Positions 19,055 to 29,066 are shown, counted from the first letter of the stretch. The stretch: 64,000 bases of DNA from a candidate division TM6 bacterium GW2011_GWF2_43_87 (GCA_001000065.1 LCGZ01000002.1:124001-188000); one strand, 5' to 3'. The notes: generated by a model from the sequence alone, not told the origin. Program-made: numbers and translations.

Positions 19055-20908
19055 CTACTCTTGATTATCATCATCGGAAACATAGACTACATCCGTATGC
19101 TCAGTAGTTCCAGATCCTTCACCGCCACGCGCTGCGTGCTTTTCAAGTTCGATCTGCAACTGTGATTTCATGCGGGATGGAGCTTGGCGTGGTGCAGCTT
19201 CTGCATTTTTCTCATGACGCACATTATTAGGACGTTGCGGTTGATCGCCACCTTCTTTTGCGCGTTTTGGACGTTCAGCACCTTTAGGCTTCAGGCTCAA
19301 TCCAAGCTTATGCTCTTCTTGATTTACCTTGATAACTCTAAACTGACGCTTTTCGCCAACCTTAATCACATCTTCTACGTGTTCAACCGTATTGCCAGAA
19401 AGCTCAGAGATATGAACAAGCCCTTCAATACCGCTTGGTAATCTTACAAATGCGCCAAAATCAGTAATCTTAGAGACTTCGCCTTCAACGACTGAATCCA
19501 CCGGATACTTAGCTTCAAGATTTTCCCATGGATTTTCATCAAGCTGCTTCAAGCCCAAGGAAATCTTGCGTTTCTCGCGGTTTATGTCGGTAATAATAGC
19601 CTTAACTTCATCGCCCTTCTTAAAGAGATCGGCAGGATGCTTAATATGCTCTGTCCATGAAAGATCAGAGATATGAATAAGACCATCAACCCCAGGGGCC
19701 AACTGAACAAACACACCAAAATCCGTTATATTACGAACGGTGCCTGTAATAATCTGTCCAACCTGAAGACTTCCAACCACAGCATCCCATGGATTTTCTT
19801 TAAGTTGTTTGATACTGAGAGACATACGACGGTTTTCTTTATCAAGCGAAACCACCAATGCTTCAATCTCTTGCCCAACTTTAAAGTGCTTATGAAGATC
19901 CGTTATACGATCCGTCCATGATACTTCTGAAATATGGACCAATCCTTCAACTCCACGTGCAACTTCCACAAATAGCCCGTAATCCGTAATACTGGATACA
20001 ACGCCTTTGATGTGCTCACCAACCTTGATGGAATCTGGCAACTCTGCCCATGGATTTTCGGATAGCTGCTTCATACCAAGAGAAATCTTCTCATTGACAG
20101 GATCAAAGGATAAAACCTTAACCGAAACAGCATCGCCAATTTTGACAATTTCACTTGGATGCGCAATACGTCCCCATGTCATATCAGTGATATGCAGAAG
20201 CCCATCAACACCACCTATGTCAATAAAGACACCGTAGTTAGTGATGTTCTTAACAATACCACGTATAATTTGATTGACTTGTAGGGTCTCAAGAACCTTC
20301 TTGCGAACCTCAGACCGTTGTTCATTAAGGTATTTGCGACGGGAAATGATAACATTGCCACGCTTTTGATTAACCTTGATAATATGAGCCGTAATCTTTT
20401 GGCCAACATACTGATCAAAGTCCGAAACACGCTGAACATCAACTTGGGAACCAGGCAAGAACGCCGGTATACCAATATCAACACTCAAGCCACCCTTAAC
20501 CTTATGAGACACAATACCTTCAACCGGCTTGCCTGCATCAAAGAGATCCATAATCTCTTTCCAAGCCTTAAGCGCCTTAGCCTTCTCATAAGAAAGGACC
20601 ACGTCACCATCAAAGTTTTCTAACTCATCAATGATAACCTGAATCTCAGTTCCTTTTTGCAAGCCCTTAAGTTCAAACTCATTGAACTCATGTACCGAAA
20701 TCAATCCATGCGACTTGAACTTAACGTCAACAAGTACGCCATCTGGACTAACTTCTAACACGGTGCCTGTAATAATAGCTTCAGGCTTGTATTTATCAAG
20801 AAGCCCCTTATAAAGGTCAGCTAACTCTTGATTAGGCTTCAGCCCATCTTCCTCTTCAAATACCTCAGCAACACAAAATTGTGACGGTCTTAGCAGTTCT
20901 TTTGACAT
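19055..20908 (-). CDS. rpsA: 30S ribosomal protein S1
   Basis: 617 residues with six consecutive S1 (OB-fold) domains, recognisable by repeats of G-x-V-x-x-I-T-D-Y/F-G-x-F-V and the closers G-L-V/L-H-I-S-E/D. S1 binds mRNA and helps its docking on the 30S subunit. The protein is about 60 residues longer than the E. coli protein because of a charged, Arg/Glu/Gln-rich C-terminal tail after the last domain (from about residue 540). AGGAG lies just upstream of the ATG at 20908. The gene is followed closely by ndk. The ~210-base leader between it and the divergent helicase promoter shows no convincing promoter boxes for this strand. Confidence 0.95.
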   Translation of the reverse strand: MSKELLRPSQFCVAEVFEEEDGLKPNQELADLYKGLLDKYKPEAIITGTVLEVSPDGVLVDVKFKSHGLISVHEFNEFELKGLQKGTEIQVIIDELENFDGDVVLSYEKAKALKAWKEIMDLFDAGKPVEGIVSHKVKGGLSVDIGIPAFLPGSQVDVQRVSDFDQYVGQKITAHIIKVNQKRGNVIISRRKYLNEQRSEVRKKVLETLQVNQIIRGIVKNITNYGVFIDIGGVDGLLHITDMTWGRIAHPSEIVKIGDAVSVKVLSFDPVNEKISLGMKQLSENPWAELPDSIKVGEHIKGVVSSITDYGLFVEVARGVEGLVHISEVSWTDRITDLHKHFKVGQEIEALVVSLDKENRRMSLSIKQLKENPWDAVVGSLQVGQIITGTVRNITDFGVFVQLAPGVDGLIHISDLSWTEHIKHPADLFKKGDEVKAIITDINREKRKISLGLKQLDENPWENLEAKYPVDSVVEGEVSKITDFGAFVRLPSGIEGLVHISELSGNTVEHVEDVIKVGEKRQFRVIKVNQEEHKLGLSLKPKGAERPKRAKEGGDQPQRPNNVRHEKNAEAAPRQAPSRMKSQLQIELEKHAARGGEGSGTTEHTDVVYVSDDDNQE

Positions 20909-21119
20909 GAATACTCCTGCAGATATATACCTAAATTACGCCCAACAGCAGCCGCAAACAACGTTACGTACAGCATGTGCATAAAATGGGGAATATCTGG
21001 GGTTTTAGTGGTTATACATACAACGTAACTGTATCTTATTGTATCAAGAAAATAGTCACTTGCCAATCAAGCTCTCCACAAGAAAAAACCGTGTTTCTGC
21101 TGTTTTTTAAAATTCTTTT

Positions 21120-21151
21120 TTGACAAAGTGCTAAAAAAGTGTCAATATAAT
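21120..21151 (+). promoter_or_regulatory. Promoter of the helicase operon (atypical spacing)
   Basis: TTGACA at 21120-21125 and TATAAT at 21146-21151 are both perfect consensus hexamers but are 20 bases apart, longer than the usual 16-18. The -10 may work with a different -35. Transcription from here would give a leader of roughly 185 bases containing the structured element at 21217-21310. Confidence 0.5.
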
Positions 21152-21216
21152 AGTGATTGCACCGCTTTTACAAAAAGCATGCATTGATCTTTCGCTCCTA
21201 TGCGTTCTTGCATTTT

Positions 21217-21310
21217 TAGGGCCGTATTGTAGAGCCTATTCATGTGAATAGGTAAGGACGGTGGGTGTGGAAGGAAAGCCAATACTCACTACAATACTAC
21301 TAGTGCCCTA
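21217..21310 (+). ncRNA. Structured 5' leader RNA element (three-way junction) before the helicase
   Basis: The 94-base stretch folds by eye into a closed three-way junction. The closing stem pairs TAGGGC (21217-21222) with GCCCTA (21305-21310), then GTATTGTAG (21224-21232) with CTACAATAC (21289-21297). Inside are hairpin 1, CCTATTCA/TGAATAGG (21235-21252), and hairpin 2, GTGGGTGT/ATACTCAC (21261-21268 / 21282-21289), with the purine-rich loop GGAAGGAAAGCCA. The last base of hairpin 2 competes with the closing stem. Its 3' end is 33 bases before the helicase ATG. It matches no riboswitch class I know. A cold- or self-regulated helicase leader is a reasonable guess. Confidence 0.5.
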
Positions 21311-21343
21311 TTACACTTGTTAAGAACGAAGGACATAATATTC

Positions 21344-23044
21344 ATGATTAAACAATTATTTAGCGATTTCCAACTCTTACCCCAAATTTCTGAGAAATTG
21401 GTTGAAGCTGGTTTTACAGAGCCAACAGAAATTCAAGAGCGAGCCATCCCTCTATTACTATCAAAAGAGCGGGTTGACTTTCATGGTCAAGCTCAAACAG
21501 GAACGGGAAAAACCCTTGCATTTGGACTACCCCTTTTACACCGTATAGACAAGGATCTTAAGGTAGCTCAAGCACTCGTCGTTGCTCCTACTCGCGAACT
21601 TGCAGGACAGATAGCCGACAGCCTTACCCCTTATGCACAATCAATCGGCATTTCACTCTGTACTATTTACGGTGGCGTCCCTATGGATAATCAAGTACGT
21701 TCGCTCAAACGCGGAACGCAGTTGATTATTGGAACCCCTGGACGTATAAACGATCATCTAAACCGCAAAACTCTTCAACTAAACCAACTAAAAACTCTCG
21801 TCCTTGACGAAGCAGATATTATGCTAGACATGGGATTTAGAGAAGAAGTAGACGAAATATTAAATTATGCGCCTACCGAACGTGAAATCTGGCTCTTTTC
21901 AGCTACGGTAAAGACTGGTATTCAAGCTCTTATGCGTGAGCATATGCGCAATACCGTTACTGTTTCAGCCAGCAAAAACCAAGTCGGCTCTCTCACCACA
22001 AAACAGTACTATTGCGTAGTTCCTTCGCCTTTCAGAATCGAAGCCCTTGGCAGATTTATTGAAGCGGCTCCTGATTTTTATGGATTCATCTTCTGTCAGA
22101 CAAAGATCCTAACAAGCGAAGTTGCAGACCAGTTGGTACGTCGTGGCTACTCGGTTGGCGCACTTCATGGTGACATGAGCCAAGCCCAACGTAACTCAGT
22201 TATAAAGAAGTTCAAAGATCGCGAATATTCTATCGTAGTTGCGACGGACGTTGCAGGACGAGGAATTGATATTCAAGATCTAACGCACGTAGTCAACTTC
22301 TCGTTGCCTGATGATTTTGAAAGCTACATACACCGGACCGGAAGAACGGGTCGGGCTGGTAAAGATGGCACCGCTATAACTTTTGTTGGAAAACATCAAC
22401 TACGTGATGTTAAAACAATTGAGCGCAAATTCAATATTACTATTGAACCGCTTCAAGTTCCTACACAAGAAGAACTAGTTAAAGGATGTCTTGCAAAAGC
22501 ATCTACATACCTAGTCTCTCTTGAAAAACTAAAATTAGACCACAAAGAAACCGAACCTATTATGGCCTTAATGAGCCAATTTGATGCACAGCAACTAAGT
22601 GGAATGCTTGCTCAAATTTTGCATGAAAAGTTCCTCGCTCCTATAGTAAAAGAGAGCAAACTCGACAGCAAAATAGATTCTAACTCTTCCTCCTACCACA
22701 ATCAGAGTGTCGATCCTTCCCTTCAAGAACTTATGTTCTTTGTTGGAACCGATGATGGCGTATCACAAGACGATGTTGTAGCACATCTTATTGAAAACAG
22801 TTCACTTTCACGAGACACAATTGTTAAGATACGTATGATACGTAAGAGAACGTTTGTCCATGTTCCTTTCCAGTCTGCACCAGCTTTGATGGATGCTGTA
22901 AAAAACACGACTCTTGCGGGTAGAAAAATGTTTGGACGCGTTGTGGAACCACTACCTTTTGGTCGCGAACAACGTCCGGAGCGTTCTTTTTCAAGACCAC
23001 GCAACGGCGGCGGTCGTAGACACGAAAGAATAGTCCGCCACTAA
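21344..23044 (+). CDS. deaD: DEAD-box ATP-dependent RNA helicase (DeaD/CsdA type)
   Basis: 566 residues. Motifs in order: Q-motif region (P-T-E-I-Q), Walker A A-Q-T-G-T-G-K-T, P-T-R-E-L-A, V-L-D-E-A-D, S-A-T, and H-R-T-G-R-T-G-R-A-G. After the two RecA domains, the region from about residue 460 resembles the DbpA/CsdA RNA-binding domain, and the tail is Arg/Gly-rich (R-N-G-G-G-R-R-H-E-R). Such helicases unwind structured RNA in ribosome assembly and at low temperature. The ATG at 21344 is chosen because of AAGGA ten bases upstream; a TTG at 21317 in the same frame lacks such a site. The leader folds into a strong structure. The exported hydrolase follows by 25 bases. The symbol is by family resemblance. 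Confidence 0.9.
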   Translation: MIKQLFSDFQLLPQISEKLVEAGFTEPTEIQERAIPLLLSKERVDFHGQAQTGTGKTLAFGLPLLHRIDKDLKVAQALVVAPTRELAGQIADSLTPYAQSIGISLCTIYGGVPMDNQVRSLKRGTQLIIGTPGRINDHLNRKTLQLNQLKTLVLDEADIMLDMGFREEVDEILNYAPTEREIWLFSATVKTGIQALMREHMRNTVTVSASKNQVGSLTTKQYYCVVPSPFRIEALGRFIEAAPDFYGFIFCQTKILTSEVADQLVRRGYSVGALHGDMSQAQRNSVIKKFKDREYSIVVATDVAGRGIDIQDLTHVVNFSLPDDFESYIHRTGRTGRAGKDGTAITFVGKHQLRDVKTIERKFNITIEPLQVPTQEELVKGCLAKASTYLVSLEKLKLDHKETEPIMALMSQFDAQQLSGMLAQILHEKFLAPIVKESKLDSKIDSNSSSYHNQSVDPSLQELMFFVGTDDGVSQDDVVAHLIENSSLSRDTIVKIRMIRKRTFVHVPFQSAPALMDAVKNTTLAGRKMFGRVVEPLPFGREQRPERSFSRPRNGGGRRHERIVRH

Positions 23045-23069
23045 GGAGATTGTCGGAGGTCAATTGAGT

Positions 23070-24398
23070 ATGAGGAAGCTATTTGAAATACTAGGCCTGT
23101 TAATCCTTATCCTTTCTCTTGCACCCTGTTGTGTTTTCGAAGACAGAGGGCCAAAAGACAAAGATATAAAACAGGCCTCAAAAAAACATGACTTTATAAA
23201 AGCGCCCGCTAAAAAAAAGAGCTGGGCGCTCACTGTCTTTGTTCATGGAACCGTTGGTTCAACCTTAAACATTTTCAATCCGTTCCAGTGTTACCATGAT
23301 TGTACCGAAGAAGACACTTACTGCAATAAAGTAATTCGTCGCTATCGAAACCACCATGCTATGCAATACGACCAGGTACTGGGTGATGAAGGGCTCTGCA
23401 TTTTTGAAAGCTGCAAATTTGATCCCCTCATTGCCTCCTGCTATCTAGTACCAGCCTATGACGAAATAGCACGCGCCGTGGGTAATAGTTGTGATATAGA
23501 AGAATATGCCTCGTTTGGATGGTCCGGACTTTTAAGTCAAAAAGCACGACGCGACGCTGGTTTGCAGTTTTATAAAGAGCTACAAGCTTACCGTGAACGC
23601 ATAGTACGTGAAAAGGGCGTGGAGCCAATAATACGAATTATTACGCATAGCCATGGCGGAAATGTCGCTCTATGGATTGCACAAGCTGAACTTGAGCTCC
23701 AAAAACACCTTTCAATAGACCTCCTATTTATGTACGGCGCTCCTATGCAAATTGAAACCGCCCCGCTCATCGCATCTCCTCTGTTTAGACGGATTATACT
23801 GGGCTACTCATGGGGCGACAGTGTTCAGCGCCGAGATTGCTTTTCAACTGCAGCTCATAAAAGCTTTATGCGCATGGGAGACATTACAAATTTAAAACAG
23901 ATCGTAACCGCTCACCCTGGATGCATGCGCTGCGATATCCGATTTGCGGTTAATGATAATGAACGACTTATCTCTCACACTAACATGTGGTTATGTGGAC
24001 GATCCGAGCCTGTCTTTAAAGATATGGATCCCCTACCTCTCATGGTTTTAACGCCATTAATCGTAAAAGCATTAGATTCAAAGGGAACCTGTTGCACGCA
24101 CCTAAAGGTAAAGGTCTGTTCAGATACAGAGCGTTACTGGGTCTGCACCGCAGAATGTCTAGACGCCCCCAAAAACAAACCCATTGGTAGCTATTTTATA
24201 AAGTGCCAAAAGGAAAACGAAGCCAAGACCATCGTTGAAAATCATCATGCCGAAAAAGAAATTCGCGATATCATCGTTGCATGGAGCAGGCGTATGAAGC
24301 AAGAATGGAGGGCATTTGATGGTTCACGTGATGTCTTGTTCAACAGGAAGAACCGAGAAGCCATTCACGATGCCATCTTTGGCAAACCTGCTGCATAA
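23070..24398 (+). CDS. Exported alpha/beta-hydrolase (lipase-like), possible lipoprotein
   Basis: 442 residues. The N-terminus is a signal sequence ending L-A-P-C-C, which may be a lipobox, so the protein may be lipid-anchored. The alpha/beta-hydrolase signatures are an oxyanion segment V-F-V-H-G-T-V-G-S and a nucleophile elbow T-H-S-H-G-G-N-V-A with the catalytic Ser. Asp and His partners cannot be fixed by eye; a late I-S-H-T-N-M-W is a candidate His. Many Cys residues suggest disulfides. The ATG at 23070 is used since GGAGGT lies nine bases upstream; TTG 23064 is too close. The gene is 25 bases behind the helicase and likely co-transcribed. The substrate is unknown; host lipid or ester hydrolysis is a guess. 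Confidence 0.7.
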   Translation: MRKLFEILGLLILILSLAPCCVFEDRGPKDKDIKQASKKHDFIKAPAKKKSWALTVFVHGTVGSTLNIFNPFQCYHDCTEEDTYCNKVIRRYRNHHAMQYDQVLGDEGLCIFESCKFDPLIASCYLVPAYDEIARAVGNSCDIEEYASFGWSGLLSQKARRDAGLQFYKELQAYRERIVREKGVEPIIRIITHSHGGNVALWIAQAELELQKHLSIDLLFMYGAPMQIETAPLIASPLFRRIILGYSWGDSVQRRDCFSTAAHKSFMRMGDITNLKQIVTAHPGCMRCDIRFAVNDNERLISHTNMWLCGRSEPVFKDMDPLPLMVLTPLIVKALDSKGTCCTHLKVKVCSDTERYWVCTAECLDAPKNKPIGSYFIKCQKENEAKTIVENHHAEKEIRDIIVAWSRRMKQEWRAFDGSRDVLFNRKNREAIHDAIFGKPAA

Positions 24399-24457
24399 AA
24401 CCTTACGAACAAAAAACGGATAAAATCATTTTACTACCAACCAACTCACAGAGCGTC

Positions 24458-25096
24458 TTACAGCGCATTTAGCACTATCTGTGACCAGGTCTCCATCTGC
24501 GCATATACTCGCTGACACCCTTCACGATCAACAAGCTCCCCACTGCGCAGCTCTTCTTTTACACTAATAGTGGCAGAGTCACCTTCAAGCAGATAGACAA
24601 AACCCACATGAACTTTTCCCACCTCATTAGAGTCATCATTCAATACGCCTAAAAGGGAAATAGTAACGGCCCCACCAAACGCCACTTCTTCATAAAACTC
24701 ACGCCGAGCCCAATCGGAAATAGAATCAGTCGTCATATCTTCCGCCCTAATATGCCCACCAATGCCCAATGAATAACAACCTTGCAGACGCTTTTCACTA
24801 GCAGTAGACCGTCGCTGCATAAGAAAATAACGGCCCTGATGCCTAAAAACAAGGTACGGTATGATTTGTTTATAGGTTGGATCCTGCTCTGCACTACTAC
24901 GCGGAACAAATTCTTTTTTTTCTATTATTAATCGAGCCATCTCAGACTCAGGGAGTTTTTTAAGTCCCTGCCACTCGCCAGCCACAAATAAATCTGCTCG
25001 AGGCACCACCAAAATCTGCTCGTCCTGTACAGGACAAGAAACAGGGTTTACAACGGCTTTTGCGCGCATTTTTTCTGCATTTTTTTCTGTGTGCAT
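24458..25096 (-). CDS. Nudix hydrolase
   Basis: 212 residues. A Nudix box is visible: G-I-G-G-H-I-R-A-E-D ... R-R-E-F-Y-E-E-V, i.e. the R-E-U-x-E-E core, with a spacer between the glycines and the R-E-F-Y-E-E helix slightly longer than the standard pattern. The segment K-Q-I-I-P-Y-L-V-F-R before it and R-R-S-x-x-S-E-K-R-L-x-G-x-Y-S-L-G-I-G-G-H resemble the larger MutT-related 'phosphoesterase' group with an N-terminal extension. It would hydrolyse a nucleoside diphosphate-linked compound; the substrate cannot be told. AAAGGTG precedes the ATG. Divergent from brnQ. Confidence 0.85.
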   Translation of the reverse strand: MHTEKNAEKMRAKAVVNPVSCPVQDEQILVVPRADLFVAGEWQGLKKLPESEMARLIIEKKEFVPRSSAEQDPTYKQIIPYLVFRHQGRYFLMQRRSTASEKRLQGCYSLGIGGHIRAEDMTTDSISDWARREFYEEVAFGGAVTISLLGVLNDDSNEVGKVHVGFVYLLEGDSATISVKEELRSGELVDREGCQRVYAQMETWSQIVLNAL

Positions 25097-25262
25097 TCTA
25101 CACCTTTTCGCTTATCTTTTCACCTAAAAACTAACAGGAAAATGAACAATCGCACTTGAGAGCGTATCAAACGTCCTTATTTTGCCAACCCCACTCTTAA
25201 TATTATGTCTGCTTGAAAAAGTTTGATTTTTAGTCAGACTTAATAAGTATTTTATTCATCTA

Positions 25263-25311
25263 TGCCCCGTGAGGGCAGAGCTTCGATCTGACATAAGTTA
25301 CAGGGTCAGAC
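25263..25311 (+). promoter_or_regulatory. Two leader hairpins before brnQ-leuS
   Basis: TGCCC/GGGCA (about 25263-25277) and TCTGAC/GTCAGA (about 25288-25311) form two small hairpins in the ~235-base gap between the Nudix gene and brnQ, ending about 20 bases before the brnQ start. Neither has a following T-run. A role as leader or attenuator is possible, not shown. No clear promoter boxes stand out in this gap. Confidence 0.3.
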
Positions 25312-25332
25312 AGGTATTTTTGGGAGTCGCGT

Positions 25333-26496
25333 ATGAAAGGCTTAACGGGCCGGGTGCTAACTACAAGTCTAGCCATCTTCGCCATGCTTTTTGGTGCCGG
25401 AAACTTAATCTTCCCATTACGAATCGGTGTTGAGTCGGGCGGACATGTTTTCACCGGTTTCTTTGGGTTTGCACTTACAGGAATTCTACTCCCCATCCTA
25501 GGTCTTATGGCCGTCGTATCCTTTAACGGGGATTATCAGTCCTTTTTTGGGCGCCTAGGCTCCTGGTCTAGCAAGGTAGTTATCTTCTTTTGTATGATGA
25601 TTATAGGCCCCTTCATAGCCATGCCTCGTATCATGGATCTTGCCTATGAAATGGTAAGACCATTCTTACCATCCATGCCCCTTCTGCTTTTTACAATTTT
25701 ATTTGCATTGGTTGCATTTATAGCCACCTACAGGCTCAATCGGTTACTCGATATCATTGGAAAATACCTAAGCCCTGCAAAAGTAGTCAGCATTGTCTCC
25801 ATCATCGTTATTGGACTCTTTACCGCACATAAAGCCGAATATCGCCCCATAGACCAAATGGCTTTCTTTTGGAACTCTCTACTTAAAGGATATGGAACAC
25901 TCGATCTCATTGGCGCCATATTCTTCGGATCTATTGTAGTACAGCTGCTATCACAATACTCCAACAAAAAAGAGCATATTGATCTTTCAAAAGCCGTTCA
26001 TATAACTGCAATTTCAGGTCTATTTGCAGGGTTACTCCTTGGAGCCGTTTATTTAGGCATCACGTGCCTGGGCGCCTTCCACACACAAGGAATCTCATCA
26101 CTCAACGAGGGCGAGATTTTTAGCCAAGTTGCGTTCCGCATTCTAGGCAATTGGGGTGCTGCAGTCATAGGGTTTGTGGTGGTATTGGCCGGATTGACTA
26201 CCTTAGTATCCATCTCAGCTGTTGTGGGTGAGTATATTCAACTCGTTTCAAACCAACGCATCTCATATGCCCATTCAGTCGCCGTAGTTCTCACAGCCTG
26301 CGCACTGGTTGCAAACTCTGGACTTACAATGCTCCTGGTCTACTCAGGACCCTTTATCAATTTCTTCTATCCCCTGATTATTGCTATAACCGTATGCAAC
26401 CTACTGTATAAACTGTATGGATTCACCTGGATAAAGTTACCTGTTGCAATAACCGCCCTAATTTCGGCGTGGTTTGTACTAGTACCCCTTTTTTAG
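25333..26496 (+). CDS. brnQ: Branched-chain amino acid carrier BrnQ (LIV-II type)
   Basis: 387 residues, about ten or more hydrophobic segments. The opening L-A-I-F-A-M-L-F-G-A-G-N-L-I-F-P is the signature of the BrnQ/LIVCS sodium-coupled Leu/Ile/Val symporter family. It is somewhat shorter than typical members (~430-440), mainly from compact loops. It lies 33 bases before leuS on the same strand, so leucine uptake and leucyl-tRNA charging are probably expressed together, as expected for a cell that imports leucine. The stop overlaps a 12-bp palindrome (AGAACCGGTTCT, 26495-26506). GGGAG precedes the ATG. Confidence 0.92.
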   Translation: MKGLTGRVLTTSLAIFAMLFGAGNLIFPLRIGVESGGHVFTGFFGFALTGILLPILGLMAVVSFNGDYQSFFGRLGSWSSKVVIFFCMMIIGPFIAMPRIMDLAYEMVRPFLPSMPLLLFTILFALVAFIATYRLNRLLDIIGKYLSPAKVVSIVSIIVIGLFTAHKAEYRPIDQMAFFWNSLLKGYGTLDLIGAIFFGSIVVQLLSQYSNKKEHIDLSKAVHITAISGLFAGLLLGAVYLGITCLGAFHTQGISSLNEGEIFSQVAFRILGNWGAAVIGFVVVLAGLTTLVSISAVVGEYIQLVSNQRISYAHSVAVVLTACALVANSGLTMLLVYSGPFINFFYPLIIAITVCNLLYKLYGFTWIKLPVAITALISAWFVLVPLF

Positions 26497-26529
26497 AACC
26501 GGTTCTCAAGAACATTGGAGAATTAAATC

Positions 26530-28959
26530 ATGAGTTACGACTTTAAATCAATTGAACAGACCTGGCGCGAACGGTGGTCTACGCACCCAGTCGCACAATC
26601 AAAGCCTACTGGCAGCGGGAAAAAATATTATTGCCTAGATATGTTCCCCTATCCATCCGGAGCTGGCTTACATGTAGGCCACTGGCGAGGATACGTACTA
26701 TCTGATGTATACACGCGCATTAAATGGCTACAAGGCTACAATATTCTACACCCTATGGGCTGGGATGCCTTTGGACTGCCCGCTGAAGTTTTTGCAATTC
26801 AACAAGGAACTCACCCTCGAATAAGCACTGAGAAAAACATCGCTAATTTCAAGCGTCAACTTGCAGATATTGGTGCCGTCTACGACTGGTCCAAAGAGAT
26901 CAATACCACCGATCCTGACTACTACAAATGGACACAATGGATCTTCCTGCAAATGTATAAAGCCGGACTTGCATACGAAGCCGACATGGAAGTTAACTGG
27001 TGTCCCGTCTTAAAAACTGTAGTCGCCAACGAAGAAGTTGTAGAAGGACGATGTGAACGATCAGGCGCTAAAGTTGAAAAGAAAAAGGTACGTCAGTGGA
27101 TGTTACGCATAACCTCCTACGCTGAAAAACTTCTCCAAGGGCTTGACCGACTTGATTGGCCTGAACGAGTCAAACTAATGCAACGCAACTGGATAGGCAA
27201 AAGCGAAGGAGCAACCATCCAGTTTCTTGTAGCTGGAGACAGCAATGCCACGGGAGCTCCTCTTTCACTTCCTGTCTTTACAACGCGCGCAGAAACCATT
27301 TTTGGAGCCACGTTCTTAGCTATGGCCCCAGACCATGAATTGGCCAATCATCTGATTACCGCAACTCAAAAAGATGCTGTTGATGCCTATAAACAAGCCT
27401 ATATTCGCGAAGTAGGCGGAGTCTGGACACTTGAAAAAAGCGGAATCTTTACAGGCTCTTACGCCATAAACCCCGTAAATGGTGAACGCATTCCTATCTT
27501 CCTCGCCAATTTTGTGCTTAAAAACTACGGGACTGGAATCATTATGGCGGTCCCTGCACACGATGCACGAGACCACGAATTTGCCGAAAAACTAAAACTT
27601 CCAATCCGCCATGTAATCCATAATCCCGGTGGGCAACCAGATGGTGCCTACGAAGGGAACGGTAACTTAGTCAACAGTGGTCCTTTTGACGGGATCAATG
27701 CATTTCCTGAAGGGCGAGAGCGCATAATCGATCTTCTCGTTCAGCGCAAAATCGCAGAAAAGCAGGTGCGTTATAGTCTTCGCGATTGGATATTTTCGCG
27801 GCAACGTTATTGGGGTGAGCCTATACCTCTAGTACATTGCCCTATCTGTGGCATCGTACCTGTCCCCGAAAATCAACTACCCGTCAAACTTCCAGACGTC
27901 GAGAAATATGAGCCCACGGGCACAGGAGAATCTCCTTTAGCTGGAATTACAGAATGGGTAAACACCACGTGCCCCTCCTGCGGACGAGCTGCAAAACGTG
28001 AAACCAATACAATGCCCCAATGGGCAGGATCATCCTGGTATTTCTTACGCTATCCAAACCCACACCTTACAGACAAGCCGTTTGATCCTAAAGACATGAA
28101 ATATTGGCTACCAGTAGATTTATACGTAGGCGGCATTGAACATGCAATTCTGCACCTTCTCTACGCGCGATTTTATACTAAAGTACTTCACGATCTTGGC
28201 CACCTACCCTTTGATGAGCCCTTCAAACAGCTCTTTAATCAAGGCATGATAAATCGCTACTCCGAAAAAACCGGATTAGTCGAAAAAATGTCTAAATCAA
28301 AAGGGAATGTCGTTAATCCCGATGAAATGGTCAAAGAATACGGGTCCGATGCCCTTAGAATGTATATGCTATTCATGGGACCACCCGAATTAGACTGTGA
28401 GTGGCAAGACACAGGGCTAGAAGGAATCAAGAGGTTCTTAAACCGGTTCTGGACCTTCATGTCCGATCCAAAAAACATGGTTTCAGCCGAACAAGAGACC
28501 GCTCAAACCAAACGCGCTGTACACTCACTTATAAAAACAGTAGGTGAACGACTCGATCTCTTTAAGCCAAACACAGCCGTATCCGCTTTCATGGAGTGGT
28601 TAAATAACGCCATTTCACAACAATACAAGCTCTCGCCACAAAGCGCTGAGATGGTCCTAGTGCTCCTCTCCTCCATGGCACCACACGTTACAAGCGAACT
28701 TCTTGAAAAACAGCTTAATAAATCACTAGAAAAATGCACCTGGCCCACCTACGATCCCGCACTAACTGTAGCCGATGAAGTTACCATAACCATCCAGGTA
28801 AATGGGAAATTGCGCGGCTCAATAGTAGCTCCCGCAGGTGCAGCACAAGCATTAGTTGAAGATAGAGCTCGCCAAGCCATAGCCAAATGGCTCGAAGATA
28901 AGACCGTATCAAAGGTCATCTTCGTTCCCGATAAGTTAATAAGCTTCGTAGTAGTGTAA
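26530..28959 (+). CDS. leuS: Leucyl-tRNA synthetase
   Basis: 809 residues, class Ia. The HIGH motif appears as H-V-G-H at residues 48-51 and the KMSKS loop as K-M-S-K-S at 586-590. The editing (CP1) domain has [11 protein letters not shown], the usual T-R-P/A-E-T-x-x-G-A-T signature, and a Zn-type insertion shows C-P-I-C ... C-P-S-C. It charges tRNA-Leu and proofreads misactivated amino acids. Slightly shorter than the ~860-residue E. coli enzyme but complete at both ends. GGAG lies nine bases before the ATG. The unusual coupling with brnQ is the main point of interest. Confidence 0.97.
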   Translation: MSYDFKSIEQTWRERWSTHPVAQSKPTGSGKKYYCLDMFPYPSGAGLHVGHWRGYVLSDVYTRIKWLQGYNILHPMGWDAFGLPAEVFAIQQGTHPRISTEKNIANFKRQLADIGAVYDWSKEINTTDPDYYKWTQWIFLQMYKAGLAYEADMEVNWCPVLKTVVANEEVVEGRCERSGAKVEKKKVRQWMLRITSYAEKLLQGLDRLDWPERVKLMQRNWIGKSEGATIQFLVAGDSNATGAPLSLPVFTTRAETIFGATFLAMAPDHELANHLITATQKDAVDAYKQAYIREVGGVWTLEKSGIFTGSYAINPVNGERIPIFLANFVLKNYGTGIIMAVPAHDARDHEFAEKLKLPIRHVIHNPGGQPDGAYEGNGNLVNSGPFDGINAFPEGRERIIDLLVQRKIAEKQVRYSLRDWIFSRQRYWGEPIPLVHCPICGIVPVPENQLPVKLPDVEKYEPTGTGESPLAGITEWVNTTCPSCGRAAKRETNTMPQWAGSSWYFLRYPNPHLTDKPFDPKDMKYWLPVDLYVGGIEHAILHLLYARFYTKVLHDLGHLPFDEPFKQLFNQGMINRYSEKTGLVEKMSKSKGNVVNPDEMVKEYGSDALRMYMLFMGPPELDCEWQDTGLEGIKRFLNRFWTFMSDPKNMVSAEQETAQTKRAVHSLIKTVGERLDLFKPNTAVSAFMEWLNNAISQQYKLSPQSAEMVLVLLSSMAPHVTSELLEKQLNKSLEKCTWPTYDPALTVADEVTITIQVNGKLRGSIVAPAGAAQALVEDRARQAIAKWLEDKTVSKVIFVPDKLISFVVV

Positions 28960-28971
28960 AAGGGGGCAAGG

Positions 28972-29012
28972 TAGGGCGCTGCCCTACACCCGCCAGGATA
29001 AAATCCTGGACC
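28972..29012. repeat. Paired-hairpin intergenic repeat, copy A
   Basis: Hairpin TAGGGC-gct-GCCCTA (28972-28986) followed by CCAGGAT-aaa-ATCCTGG (28993-29009) and ACC. Read on the opposite strand it aligns with the two copies flanking the ftsA-ftsZ gap (42608-42650 and 42866-42910). Confidence 0.7.
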
Positions 29013-29066
29013 TGTTACATTTGCCCACTGGGCAAGCAAAACTACACATGCTATTCAAGCGTCTAT

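Noticed and set aside
21217-21310. Small SRP (4.5S) RNA
   Set aside because: The loop GGAAGGAAAGCC recalls the SRP tetraloop region, but the required symmetrical helix with GUCAGG and AGCAGCC partners is absent; the fold is a three-way junction.
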